Origin: Neurospora tetrasperma FGSC 2508
Taxonomy: Eukaryota; Ascomycota; Sordariomycetes; Sordariales; Sordariaceae
Assembly (NCBI RefSeq): GCF_000213175.1
Contig: NW_009799103.1
Span: forward strand, 2,827,256 to 2,891,255
Direction of reading: 5' to 3'
Length of the DNA stretch: 64,000 nucleotides
The stretch's first letter is position 1. Every line of letters starts with the position of its first letter. The notes below the pieces were generated by a model. That model saw only the letters and a list, made by a program, of their open reading frames with translations. It had not been told where the DNA came from and made no database searches. This document shows, piece after piece, positions 46,813 through 56,855 of the stretch. The position numbers were made by a program, and so were the translations under genes.

Positions 46813-49782
46813 ATGGCGGATAGTGGGGATAAATCCCAGGGCATGCGCCCGCCACCCTTTGACAGCCGTGGTCACCCTCTCCCCCGACGTGCTTCCCCAG
46901 ACAAATCAATAACACTTGAAAATCACCGCCTTGGGCGAGATGCTAGCAGCAGAGTTACTTCATCTTCCGCACTGGGAGTGATCGAATCCCAACCCCAACT
47001 CAGGAGCTCGCCCACCCGAAGGAATTCGTCTGGAGAGAGTGAGCCCACGAATTGGTTTGATCAATCCAATCGTAACCCTGCCGCGGCCTTTCATGACGAG
47101 AGCCACATCATGGAAGTCGATCCTCCTTTTTATCAAAAGGAGACTGACTCTTCCAACGAGGAATCTAGGTATCCGCCTGGACGAAACCCCGTACATCCGC
47201 CCGGTGGTGTCCAGTTACCCGGGTTCCGCCCGGTTGCTGCGCACAGCAGCGCCGCCGATGACTACCGCAGTGTCATTGACGACTTGACTGTCGAAAACAA
47301 GCGGCTGAAGGAGGAACTGAAGAGGTATAAGCAATTTGGTTCCGACGTGATGAGGAAAGAGAAGTTGTTTGAGATCAAGGTACATGGCTTACCTAGAAGA
47401 AAGAAACGTGAGTTGGAGGCAACGCTCCGCGACTTTGCTGCCAGTCTCGGGGACTCGAGCGAATCGACATCGCAGAGGAGAAAGACTGGCAGACATGGAA
47501 CGGCCGTTCACTCGTCTGGGGTATCGTTGTCGAAACACGATTCGTCGTCATCGTCGCGCAGTCGTCCTGTCGATTCTGCATACAACTCTATGTCGACGGG
47601 CCGTAGCTCTCATGCGCCCCACTCTTCCGGTCCGTCGCTCGGACGACCTTCGCTGACCAGGGCAAAATCCGTCGGGACGCAAAAGGTAGAAAACTATCTG
47701 CGCGACACGCCCGATGGCCTGCTTCCTCACCATATTGTCATGACCGACAAGGAGAAGAAGAAGCTGGTTGTCCGACGCTTGGAGCAACTGTTCACTGGAA
47801 AGATCAGTGGACGAAACATGCAGCGCAACCAGTCGATGCCGAGCATGGATGCACCACTCGCGCCGGAAGGAACCAACATGGCTCCCCCTCGCCCCCCTCC
47901 GGAAGGATTGCGCGAAGCTTGCATCCAACTACAGAATGGAGACAACCCGCAGAAGAACCGTTCCTCCAAAGACAATGGTTCTGCATCCAACTCGGGTGGC
48001 GATCAAACCGAACTTGGCGGAACTGGGACTGGAAGCGGAGATGGAAGTGGAAGCGGCGGTCGCACTGGTAACAACACCTCGCCCCCGGGAGCTATTGCGC
48101 CGGACCAACGGCCAACCAGGCCCCGCGATTTGGACCCGGACCGAGTCCAGATCCCATCCGAGAATATGGATTACATCCGTCATTTGGGCCTGGTATCTCC
48201 CGAATTCTTGCAGGGAAGCCGGACCAGCTATCAAGATGTCGCTCCGGATGCGGAGGGCTGGGTATATCTCAATCTGCTTTGCAACCTCGCCCAACTGCAC
48301 ATGGTTAACGTAACGCCGAATTTTATTCGCCAAGCTGTCTCTGAAAAGAGCACAAAGTTCCAGCTGTCTGCTGATGGTCGGAAAATCCGCTGGCGTGGCG
48401 GGACCGATGGAACCAAATTCAGCAGCGACAGCAGCGAGGACAAGTCCCAGAAAAGCCCTCTGACAGAAGATACCGAGGATGGCTCGGATAAGAATGGTCG
48501 GAGGAAGAAGCGGAAAACGCAGCAGGCGAGTTCAGAGATTGGGAGGTTCGGTCCCTCAAGGTCACCTTCGGACACCTTTCATTACAAACCGATGTTTGTG
48601 CACCGCAATTCATCCTCGGTCGAGACCTCTTTGGAAGAGTCGATGTCACAAGGCTCAGAGGATGCTGTCGATGAGAGCAACATGGGTAACTCGAAGTGGG
48701 ATTTCAGCGGATCGGGAACAACGCAACAACGGAGGAAGCGTCGATATGACGGCGCCATCGTTTACTACACCGGCGCTCCATTCTGCACCGATCTTTCAGG
48801 AGACCCTGGCGATATGTCGCCAACAGCGCAAATGACGGCCGGCCGCGAGGTCGAAGGATCCGGATCTGGTGATGAAGTTGAACATGTGCTGCAGCGGACG
48901 TTGTCTGGATCGTCTCTTCCCATTAGGCCGCTCAGTGATGATCGGGCCCGCGTGGCCGAGGCGTTGGACTTTGACCCCGGAAACCTGCCTGATCTCGTGG
49001 CCGACGACGGTTCCTCGCCCAATGACGAGGATTTCGTCTTCCCATGGTGCGAGGATCCTGCCAAGGTTCGAATTCAGCCTATTGCCAAAGAAGTCATGGA
49101 ACCCTCTGGTCTTGGTGGAGTACTTCCTGACGACCATTTTGTCATGCTCGTCACCACTCGCCGCGTCATCAGACCTATCTTGCAGCGGCAGTTGTCGCGC
49201 TCGACAACATCGGAAGACACGGCTGAATTCATCGCTGAACGCTTGGCAGCGATAAGAACGTCGTCGCCTCTGCCTCCTCGCAGCCACAGGCTGACTGTCG
49301 CGCCGTTACAAGTTGAATACGTCTCTGGGCAATTCCGACGGCTGAATCCAGCCCCACTCCCTCCTCCGGCAATATTCTATCCCCCGTTTAGTACCGATTC
49401 CAGCTGGGACGACGGCGACGATCTAGCTTCGGACGATGAAGAAGTGGAGGAAGTAGAGGAAGATTCTTACTCTGAGGGGCAGATCTCGCGCCGAGCAAAT
49501 CCTCATTTCTCGGACAACAACACGTACATGCGGAAGGACGATTTGGCGTTTGATACTGAGACTGATGTGCGGATGGACAGCGACGACAATCGCATGTCAG
49601 ACAGCGGCCACAACATGCGGTCGATGATGCCGCGGGCAGGAGCGGTGGATGGGGACGACAGCCCATTGGCAGCCGTCACCGGAAAAGAGGTGGACATGCT
49701 GCATACTGGCAGCTCGGTTGCAACCGCTGGTGGGGCAGAGAGTGGCTATAGTAGCTCGATGGAGGACGTCTCATCCTCGTGA
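46813..49782 (+). CDS. frq: FREQUENCY, circadian clock negative-arm protein
   Basis: Core oscillator protein: with FRH and CK1 it inhibits the White Collar Complex, which activates frq. l-FRQ starts at ATG 46813 (MADSGDKSQGM) and is 989 aa, the N. crassa length. s-FRQ starts at Met100 (47110). Landmarks by N. crassa numbering are present: coiled coil about 149-175 (DDYRSVIDDLTVENKRL), NLS 194-199 (PRRKKR), CK1-binding FCD1 319-326 and FCD2 488-495 (LLCNLAQL), S513, PEST-1 544-559, the FRH-binding FFD 774-782 and an acidic stretch 865-886. Residues changed in classic period mutants are wild-type: G459 (frq7), G482 (frq1), A895 (frq2). The C-terminus is SSMEDVSSS. The GTG at 46807 in frame is not the start. 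Alternative splicing across 46813 in N. crassa sets the l/s ratio with temperature. Confidence 0.99.
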   Translation: MADSGDKSQGMRPPPFDSRGHPLPRRASPDKSITLENHRLGRDASSRVTSSSALGVIESQPQLRSSPTRRNSSGESEPTNWFDQSNRNPAAAFHDESHIMEVDPPFYQKETDSSNEESRYPPGRNPVHPPGGVQLPGFRPVAAHSSAADDYRSVIDDLTVENKRLKEELKRYKQFGSDVMRKEKLFEIKVHGLPRRKKRELEATLRDFAASLGDSSESTSQRRKTGRHGTAVHSSGVSLSKHDSSSSSRSRPVDSAYNSMSTGRSSHAPHSSGPSLGRPSLTRAKSVGTQKVENYLRDTPDGLLPHHIVMTDKEKKKLVVRRLEQLFTGKISGRNMQRNQSMPSMDAPLAPEGTNMAPPRPPPEGLREACIQLQNGDNPQKNRSSKDNGSASNSGGDQTELGGTGTGSGDGSGSGGRTGNNTSPPGAIAPDQRPTRPRDLDPDRVQIPSENMDYIRHLGLVSPEFLQGSRTSYQDVAPDAEGWVYLNLLCNLAQLHMVNVTPNFIRQAVSEKSTKFQLSADGRKIRWRGGTDGTKFSSDSSEDKSQKSPLTEDTEDGSDKNGRRKKRKTQQASSEIGRFGPSRSPSDTFHYKPMFVHRNSSSVETSLEESMSQGSEDAVDESNMGNSKWDFSGSGTTQQRRKRRYDGAIVYYTGAPFCTDLSGDPGDMSPTAQMTAGREVEGSGSGDEVEHVLQRTLSGSSLPIRPLSDDRARVAEALDFDPGNLPDLVADDGSSPNDEDFVFPWCEDPAKVRIQPIAKEVMEPSGLGGVLPDDHFVMLVTTRRVIRPILQRQLSRSTTSEDTAEFIAERLAAIRTSSPLPPRSHRLTVAPLQVEYVSGQFRRLNPAPLPPPAIFYPPFSTDSSWDDGDDLASDDEEVEEVEEDSYSEGQISRRANPHFSDNNTYMRKDDLAFDTETDVRMDSDDNRMSDSGHNMRSMMPRAGAVDGDDSPLAAVTGKEVDMLHTGSSVATAGGAESGYSSSMEDVSSS

Positions 49783-51131
49783 GACCTGAGTGGGTATTTT
49801 TCCTATGTGAGAAGAAGACGCGGAGAGCACACGAGAGCAAAAGGAACGCATTGCGGCTGGTGTCAGGAAATTAGGTGCCGGTATTCTCGAATTTTTGGCT
49901 TTGGCGAGCAAGCGGGTTGTCTCGAGCGCGCGGTTCTTTGCTTTTGCCATTTTTGGGGGAGTTGCAATTGTCGCTTTTCGGGGACTCGATTCGCATGGAT
50001 ATCCAACGAGGGTGATTGCCGGGTGAGGGATCTGGATCCCATGAATGGAGCGGTCATGGGTGGTGGTGGGTGGAGGGAGGGGGTGAGTTGGGGACTTTTT
50101 TTTGGGCGTCTGGGTTAGTGTTGTTTGGATTTCAAACGTTGTGGCTTTGGTTTTTTTTCTCTGGCCTTTGTTATGGGGGTTTTTCTTCTTTCTCTTCTTT
50201 TTCTTTTTGTATTGGATATTTTTCTTGGCTTCCTTGTACACTAGATGACTCCGTGTGCAAAAAAAAGAACATACCTGTTTTTTTTTTTTTTGAATCCGTA
50301 TCAACGGTTCGCAGCAGTAGCAGAAGGCCGGTGACATCAGTCGCAACGGGTGCACCCGTAAAATAAGGATTGGACTTGGTGGTAGGTCTTCTGATGGGGT
50401 ATGTGGTGTATATAGGATTTCAAAGTGAATCGATCACTACCTCTAGTCCCGGTTCGTTGTCTCCACGATGGCCTCGCTGCCGGAACGTTTTGATGATCGA
50501 GCGGTAATCGTGGATCCTTAGGTCGGGCGTAAGACCCTGAGCGCATTATCAGCAAGCCCCTGACGGATTAATCCAACGCTGGGCGGGCTACATAGGTACA
50601 GTATCAGGGTCGTCATCACAGTCCAACGGTGGGTTGTTTGTTAGCCCGGATCTTTTGATAAAGCCATCGCCAGCAGTTCCATAGCACACAAAAGACATGT
50701 ACAAATATTTCAATCCCGGAAAAGACACGTCAAAAGACGAGGACTTCACATGATCGTTTTGATTCCAAGCCTTCCCGATCCAGTGAAGCACATATGCTTG
50801 GATTCACCCGCCCAGAAACTCCCTTGACTCAAGGTCTCTCACTACCTAACAAAACTTTCCAGTGGTGAATTGTACTGTACGCGGGCAGGGGCCTGCCCCA
50901 CCTTAATGAAATCGATTCGACCGGACTCCTGGCTGCAGGCGGGGGAGCGAGCTCAGCGAGGTGCGGGCGGGCAAGCCAGCCCTTGGGGTTCCATCCATGA
51001 CCATATCGCACCTACCTCTACCTACCTACCTACGTAAACAACGAGCTCTGCGCGAGGCACGCAAGTGGAAGCTCCCCGCTTTGATCGGTCTTTTCCCCCT
51101 TACAACCCGACATGTAAGGTCCATACTCAAA
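49783..51131. other. frq 3' flank and prefoldin promoter
   Basis: 1.35 kb without a protein gene. It begins with the frq 3' UTR, then T-rich tracts near 50097-50290. TACC repeats lie near 51012-51032 in the leader of the prefoldin gene. In N. crassa the antisense RNA qrf starts on this side; its exact start cannot be seen. Confidence 0.5.
50430..50500 (-). promoter_or_regulatory. qrf: Candidate qrf (frq antisense) light-response region
   Basis: GATCGA, a WCC-type core, occurs on the minus strand at 50430-50435 and on the plus strand at 50495-50500, about 650-720 bp past the frq stop codon. The light-induced antisense transcript qrf is known in N. crassa with a promoter 3' of frq. The assignment of these particular motifs is inference. 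Confidence 0.35.
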
Positions 51132-52344
51132 ATGGCAACCAAAGGAAAAGAAGTAGAAACTGCGGGTCGGTAAGTCAGTCCCAGTTGAGCTACCTACCTA
51201 CCTACCTACCTTACCTTGCCCTACCTTGGCCAAGCATCAGAGCTTATGTTGGGCATGCCAGCTCTATGGTGACAGGACAAACGAACGTCTTGCCCTCCTG
51301 ATCCCCCCAACTTCAACAGTCGGACATGACTCAAAGTATTCCTCATTGCTAGCATAGCCTCGCCTAGCCTAGCCTAGCCTACCTATAGAAGCACAAAATA
51401 AGCTGACCTGCTGCTCCCACGTTCCGCCAAACCTACAGTGATGCCACGCCCGCGAACCCCCGAGGTATCCCCCAAGCGCCCTTCGTCGACAAGGTCGAGG
51501 ACTATGTCACGTCTCGCGCGGACGTCGAGCCCACCCTGAGGCGGTTCCAAGAGTTGATTGCCAAGTACCAGTTCATGGAGCAGAACCTCCAGCGACGAGT
51601 GGTGGGGTTGAAGGATAAGATGCCGGATATCCAGAAGACATTGGACACGGTGCGGTTCCTGCAGATGAGAAAGGTACGACACACACACGCACATGCACAC
51701 ACACACACACCTCCGTCTTCAGGGCACGCGAAAATACAGGCTATACCGCTAGCTATACGGCGGATACAGTACCAAATGCGCCAGGGAGGAAATTGAGAAT
51801 CAAAGGCCAAGAACGAGCATGAACAACAAGGATTGATGAATGGATGGATGGACGACGATACGGTCGCACACAAACGAGACATGCTGACAAGAACACCTCT
51901 TTACTTGTCTGTTTTACAGGACGAATCAGACCCAATCGAAACCACATTCGAGCTCAACGAGACTCTCTACGCCCAGGCCAAGATCCCACCCACCGACGAG
52001 GTGTACATCTGGCTCGGCGCCAACGTCATGCTGTCGTATCCCATTGAGGAGGCCGAGCAGCTGCTTGACTCGAAGCTCAAGGCGGCGACGCAGAGCTTGC
52101 AGAACTGCGAGGAGGATCTGGATTTCTTGCGAGAGCAGATTACGGTACGTGTTGGGCGGAGAACGAGAATATGGTGGTTTTGTTACCAATCCTGGAACCT
52201 TTCGCTAACCTGAACGATGCGCCACAGACGATGGAAGTTGCGGTTGCGAGAGTGTACAACTGGGACGTTGTGCAGAAGAGGAAAGAGAAGGAGGAAGAGG
52301 AGAAGACAAAAGGAAAGAAGAGCGAGACGGCGTCGGACGGTTGA
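51132..52344 (+). CDS. pac10: Prefoldin subunit 3 (PAC10/VBP1)
   Basis: Alpha-type subunit of the hexameric prefoldin chaperone, which delivers nascent actin and tubulin to CCT. Four exons: 51132..51169, 51439..51673, 51920..52144 and 52228..52344; 204 aa, normal for the family. Introns are 269, 246 and 83 bp with GTAAGT, GTACGA and GTACGT donors and CAG acceptors. It reads MATKGKEVETAGRDATPANPRGIPQAPFVDKVEDYV (split at GR/D), then a coiled coil (QELIAKYQFMEQNLQRR), the beta-hairpin region PTDEVYIWLGANVMLSYP and a second coiled coil. It ends ARVYNWDVVQKRK plus an acidic/basic tail. No single reading frame covers it. The first two introns are long for this window and carry repeats (TACC and CCTAG in intron 1, CA in intron 2). 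Confidence 0.92.
51187..51220. repeat. CTACC repeat in prefoldin intron 1
   Basis: CTACCTACCTACCTACC followed by TTACC. A (CCTAG)n block lies further down in the same intron (51361-51383). Both are typical simple repeats of this window. Confidence 0.7.
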
Positions 52345-53736
52345 AGAGGAGATTAGGTCAATACAGAAAGCGAGGACATAATGCACCATCACGAAATGCC
52401 ATGGCAACGAACGACGGTTGAAGAATGTCCGGAATAGCGAGGCAGGCCGAGGCTGCTGGCCGCGATCATGTGAGACGAGGTTCACGACGGCTTGGTAAGT
52501 TGGACATGATTTGAAAACAACAATTTAACGAACGACACCTCACAGATATTCTGCGTTGTATTACGCTCAGTAACATTTTGTTCACGAGATAAAAGAACAA
52601 GGGCCACGCAAGCGGTTTGTCGTGTTGAAGAGACTGGAGTGGGACTGGCGAGATGAGGTTCGCTCTGGCCTGGGTCAAGGCTACAACCGCGAGAGATTAA
52701 AGAGGATTTGAGTTTGGCGGCCTCCAACGACGACAGCCTCATGATCAAGGCACGATGATGACTTTTTATATTTCTCGCCCGGGTTCTTGGTTGTCATGGA
52801 AGTTACTGTCTATTACTTAGCTACACGAGAGATCGCTGCTCTGGCTCAGTGTTTAGATTGTCACGATACCTGCCGCAAACATACACCGAGATAGTCTCGC
52901 AACGTTATTAAAAGCCAATCCGAGGAGATCACGTGGCTGAGGGGGCGAGTTTGTCTGGTGAGCGGGATGCCGGTATTGTAGTCGCGGATCGATCGTCGCC
53001 ATCGTTTATCAAGTGGTGTACCCAAGTCTTATCCAGTCGAGACAATCAGATGGGCGGGGGGCCAATGCGCATGTAGGTAGGGCGCTCGGGCGGCCGTTGA
53101 CCTGTCTGTTTCGCTGTCAGTGTTTTGTCAAAAGTGAGCCACCCCCGCCCCCTGGAAACTGAAACCCCTATTTCGGGAGTGAGGAAGCACATCTGTGGTC
53201 TTGACCGCCATGACGACGGCATTCGTTTCGGAGACGGGGTCCCGAGTCTTTTGCCTCTGTCTCTGTCTGGTACGGCGGCAGGCGAACGGCAGACCAGGCC
53301 CGACCTAGGTAGGTGAATAGTGTACTGGATGCCCTGCGCCAACAGCAGAAAACAGCTTAGCGGATGGGGCCCCAACGTCGGGTCCCAAGCGGGCAGGCGG
53401 CCCCAGGGGCAGGCGGAATCTCAGGGGCCCCGGCCCTCTGCAACGGAACCCCAATTAAACCATCTCCATCACGGGCGGGCTCCGGCCTCCTTCCCCTTCC
53501 TGCCTGCCTGCCTTGACTCTGTAGCCGACTGTGTACCCTTTCCCCTTCGGACCAACCTTTTTTGCCACGACTGCGTTACCCATCTCCTATAACGCTACTC
53601 TACTTTCCAAGTTTGTACACATCATTGTCGTCTCTTCATCGTCTCCTGCCTCAGCTTCCTAATACCCAACCCCAACACCCCGCTTCAGCCAACCTACCTA
53701 CCTACCTACCTCTACAACACCACAACAACCGCCAAC
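52345..53736. other. Intergenic region prefoldin / SEC14
   Basis: 1.4 kb with no gene supported. TGCC repeats lie near 53500-53515 and TACC repeats at 53693-53711, immediately in the SEC14 leader. A CT-rich stretch precedes the start codon. Confidence 0.5.
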
Positions 53737-55011
53737 ATGGAGCTCGAACCCAAGTACGACGACTATGACTACCCTACCACCGCGCCCGACGCGCAGGAGG
53801 GCCACCCCGGCCATCTGACTCCCCAGCAGCAGGCCCAGGTCACCCAGCTTCGTCTGATGCTGGAGTCTGAGGGCTACACCAAGCGCCTCGACACCCTTAC
53901 GCTGGTATGCAATATGATGCTCGATTCTAGTGGGAGAGATGGAGAAGAAAAAGAAGAAGGAGAAGTGGTGGGATAGACAGGTGCTGACACATTCCGCAAA
54001 TAGCTGCGCTTCCTCCGCGCCCGCAAGTTCGATGTCAACCTCGCCAAGCAAATGTAAGCGCGAAATCTGCCCAGTATCGCTCGAGTTTGAACAACAAAGC
54101 GCTGACCATCAAACCCAAGGTTCGTCGAGTGCGAGAAGTGGAGGGCAGAGACCAAGCTTGACGAGACCGTCCCTGAGTGGGAGTACCCCGAGAAGGAGGA
54201 GGTTTCCAAGTACTACCCTCAATACTACCACAAGACTGATAAGGTACGGCTTCCAGTTCTCTCCGAAGTTTGCTTCTATGGGCTGCGACAATAGTGACCA
54301 GAAAAAGAAGATACACGAGGCTAACATGACGTTCCCCACTAGGATGGCCGCCCCGTCTACATCGAGCAGCTTGGCAAGATCGATCTGAATGCCATGTACA
54401 AGATCACAACAGCCGAGCGCATGCTTACCAACCTTGCTGTCGAGTACGAGCGTCTCGCCGACCCCCGCCTGCCCGCCTGCTCCCGCAAGGCCGGCGTCCT
54501 CCTCGAGACGTGCTGCACCATCATGGACCTGAAGGGCGTCGGTCTCACCAAGGCCCCCCAGGTCTTCGGCTACGTCAAGCAGGCCTCCACCCTCTCGCAG
54601 AACTACTACCCCGAGCGCCTCGGCAAGCTCTACCTCATCAACGCGCCCTGGGGCTTCAGCACCGTCTGGAACGTCATCAAGGCTTGGCTCGACCCCGTCA
54701 CCGTCTCCAAGATCCACGTCCTCGGCAGCGGTTACAGCAAGGAGCTCCTCGGGCAGGTGCCCGCTGAGAACCTCCCCAAGGAGTTTGGCGGTACCTGCCA
54801 GTGCGCCGGTGGCTGCCACATGAGCGACATGGGTCCTTGGCGCGAGGAGCAGTGGGCTCGTCCCGCTAAGTGGGAGAAGAAGGCTGATGCCCCCGCCGCC
54901 GCCGCCCCCGCCGCCGCCGTCCCTGCCGCGACCGAGGCTGCCCCTGCTCCTGCCGCTGAGCCTGCCGTCGCTGCTACTGAGGCCGCCGCCCCTGCTCCCG
55001 CTGCCGCATAA
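53737..55011 (+). CDS. sec14: SEC14-type phosphatidylinositol/phosphatidylcholine transfer protein
   Basis: Cytosolic lipid-exchange protein needed for Golgi secretion. Four exons: 53737..53904, 54004..54053, 54120..54243 and 54343..55011, 336 aa. Introns are 99, 66 and 99 bp. The CRAL-TRIO N-terminal helices cover about 30-90 (RLDTLTL|LRFLRARKFDVNLAKQM), and the CRAL-TRIO lipid domain about 110-270: GRPVYIEQLGKIDL, CTIMDLKGVGL, YYPERLGKLYLINAPWGF and LPKEFGGTCQC. After the conserved core a 45-residue Ala/Pro/Glu tail (AAAAPAAAVPAATEA) extends beyond yeast Sec14 (about 304 aa). Strong codon bias indicates good expression. Exon 2 is only 50 bp, confirmed by frame and by the AT|G Met codon split. 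Confidence 0.95.
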
Positions 55012-55681
55012 GAGATGCAATGGGAAGGTTTGACGACGGCTTCCAGTCAGAAAGACGGCAGTTCGAAGGGCAAAGCATCACCGAGTCCCCCCAGAAAATG
55101 GCGTCATTTCTGCCTGTGAGGGGGAAGGCTGTTAACGCGGTTTGCTTACATGAAGTATCATGGGTCTATATACGCTATGAAAGAGTATTCAGTTGTAATG
55201 AAGTCATCATTCGGCCAAACTAACTTAGTGGCCGTAATGGGTAGGAGTTGGTTGTGTTTGCAGGGTATCTTCAAGTGCGAGATCGGAAACGTTAATCCGG
55301 TTTGAACTTAGCACTGGTGATTTTACATTAGCGTATGTAGAGTCCTCGCGTCTTTGTCGGAGGTGGTCTCTTTGGTATACACACGGATATACAATAGATT
55401 ACTTGTTTCTGGCCGTTTATGATGTACGTGCCTGGTATTTGTGGGGTGAAGACATCAATAAATCTGGAGCAATTTCTAACAGTAATTACATGTTTGAAAT
55501 TCCGCCCATACCCATGGCCATGCCAATACGCCCCTAACTCCAAAATCTAATCGCTTAAAGCCTCTCTACAAAAAGTAAACAATGCTCCCACAAGCAACAA
55601 TTTCACCATGCCGGCTCGAACAGATCCAACACTTTCTTCCCGCAGCACCAACGAGTATCGCCAACCCAACCAACAACATGT
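55012..55681. other. Convergent 3' spacer, SEC14 / MIS14
   Basis: 670 bp. 3' UTR sequence only is expected, and nothing else is seen. Confidence 0.5.
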
Positions 55682-56381
55682 CTACCTCCCCTCCCCAGGC
55701 GCCGCAACGACACCACTCCCCCCAACACCAGCAACAACATACCCGCCCGCAACCCTCGCCCTCTCCATCCTCGCCACCGTAGCCGGCATCTGACTCTTCA
55801 ACCTTCTCAGCGCCTCAACCGCTTTTGCAAACCCATCCTCTATTTCTTCCTGCCTCTCCATTGTTGCAGCAGCAGCAGCAGCAACAGCAAACCCTCCTTT
55901 TTCGTTTCCTCCCTTTCCTGTTGTTACGTCCCCATTCCCATTCCCATTCCCATTCCCATTCCCATTCCCATTCCCATCTCCATTTCCATTTCCATTTCCA
56001 TTTCCATTTCCATTTCCACCTTCAGCAGCAGCAGCACCAGCATCAACAAAAGGTAATAACCCCTCCAAAGCCTTTCGTCCAGCAACCACCCCCTCCTCCA
56101 CCACTTTCTGTTTGGCCCTGTCCAACGCCTTTTGGTCTGCTTCCGTCTGCCGAGCCAAAGAGTCAACCAGCGCCGAAGCGGCGGAGGCAGGTACGCGGCG
56201 TTTGAGTAAGGCGATGGAACGCAGGAGATCTTCTTCTTCGCGGGCGAGGGTTTCGAGGCGGGAGCGTTTGCGGGGGTCGAAGGGTTCGTATTCTTCTTGG
56301 GGTTTTGTTGGTTTCTTTTTGTTTTTGGACTTGGTCTTTTGGATTTTTTTCGAAGACGATGGCTTGGCGGAGGAGGACTTT

Positions 56382-56419
<38 letters not shown>

Positions 56420-56855
56420 GGTGCCGTTGGTTGTTGTTCTTGTTGTGATGGTGGTGGTGGAAGAAGGTGAGGTGAGTGGGGATGAGGACAGAGATAATAA
56501 AAATTCCGAGGGGTCGGTTACGGGGAGGCCGTTGATGGAGATGTTGGGGGCTACGTAGGTGAAGGTTTTGGTTATGTACTGCGTTGTTTGGTGTTAGTTG
56601 GTGGGTTTTGCTATGTAGTAGAAGAGGATATATAGGAAGGGAAGAAACACGTACATCATCAACCAACTGCTCTATCCTCACGCGCAATTCATCTTCTTCC
56701 TCCTCGTCCTCCCCGTTTCTGTCGCCCGCGTCAACAGGCGGAAACGCGGCGTTGATGCTGTCCGCTGCGGCGCGGCGTACATTGTCGATTAGATAGGTAA
56801 AGTCTTCGGGCGATTGAAGCTCGATTCGACGGTGGACGGCGGATTCCATTTCCAT
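55682..56855 (-). CDS. mis14: Kinetochore MIND/Mis12-complex subunit MIS14/NSL1
   Basis: Structural kinetochore protein linking centromeric chromatin to the NDC80 complex. Two exons, complement(56655..56855) and complement(55682..56578), intron 76 bp (GTACGT...CGCAG), 365 aa. The N-terminus MEMESAVHRRIELQSPEDF with YLIDNVRRAAADSINAAFPP is the MIS14 signature, followed by DELRVRIEQLVDD|YITKTFTYVAPNISING. Then comes a poly-Asn run (CAAC-type codons, from TTG repeats at 56383-56420), a Lys-rich stretch and the conserved YEPFDPRKRSRLE with a helical region. A Gly-Asn repeat of about 30 residues interrupts the C-terminal half before EEIEDGFAKAVEALRRLK. Two in-frame Mets (56855, 56849) are possible starts. 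The repeats are unusual for the family. Confidence 0.9.
55931..56019. repeat. Coding hexanucleotide repeat, (CCCATT)n then (TCCATT)n
   Basis: Two adjacent homogeneous blocks: CCCATT units up to about 55977 and CCATTT/TCCATT units from about 55979. On the minus strand they encode Gly-Asn repeats of mis14, with GGG-AAT in one block and GGA-AAT in the other. Confidence 0.9.
56383..56420. repeat. (TTG)n coding microsatellite
   Basis: About 12-13 units. Encodes the poly-Asn run of mis14 (AAC codons on the minus strand). Confidence 0.9.

Noticed and set aside
55931-56019. CRISPR-like regular repeats
   Set aside because: Contiguous hexanucleotide units without spacers, inside a eukaryotic coding exon.
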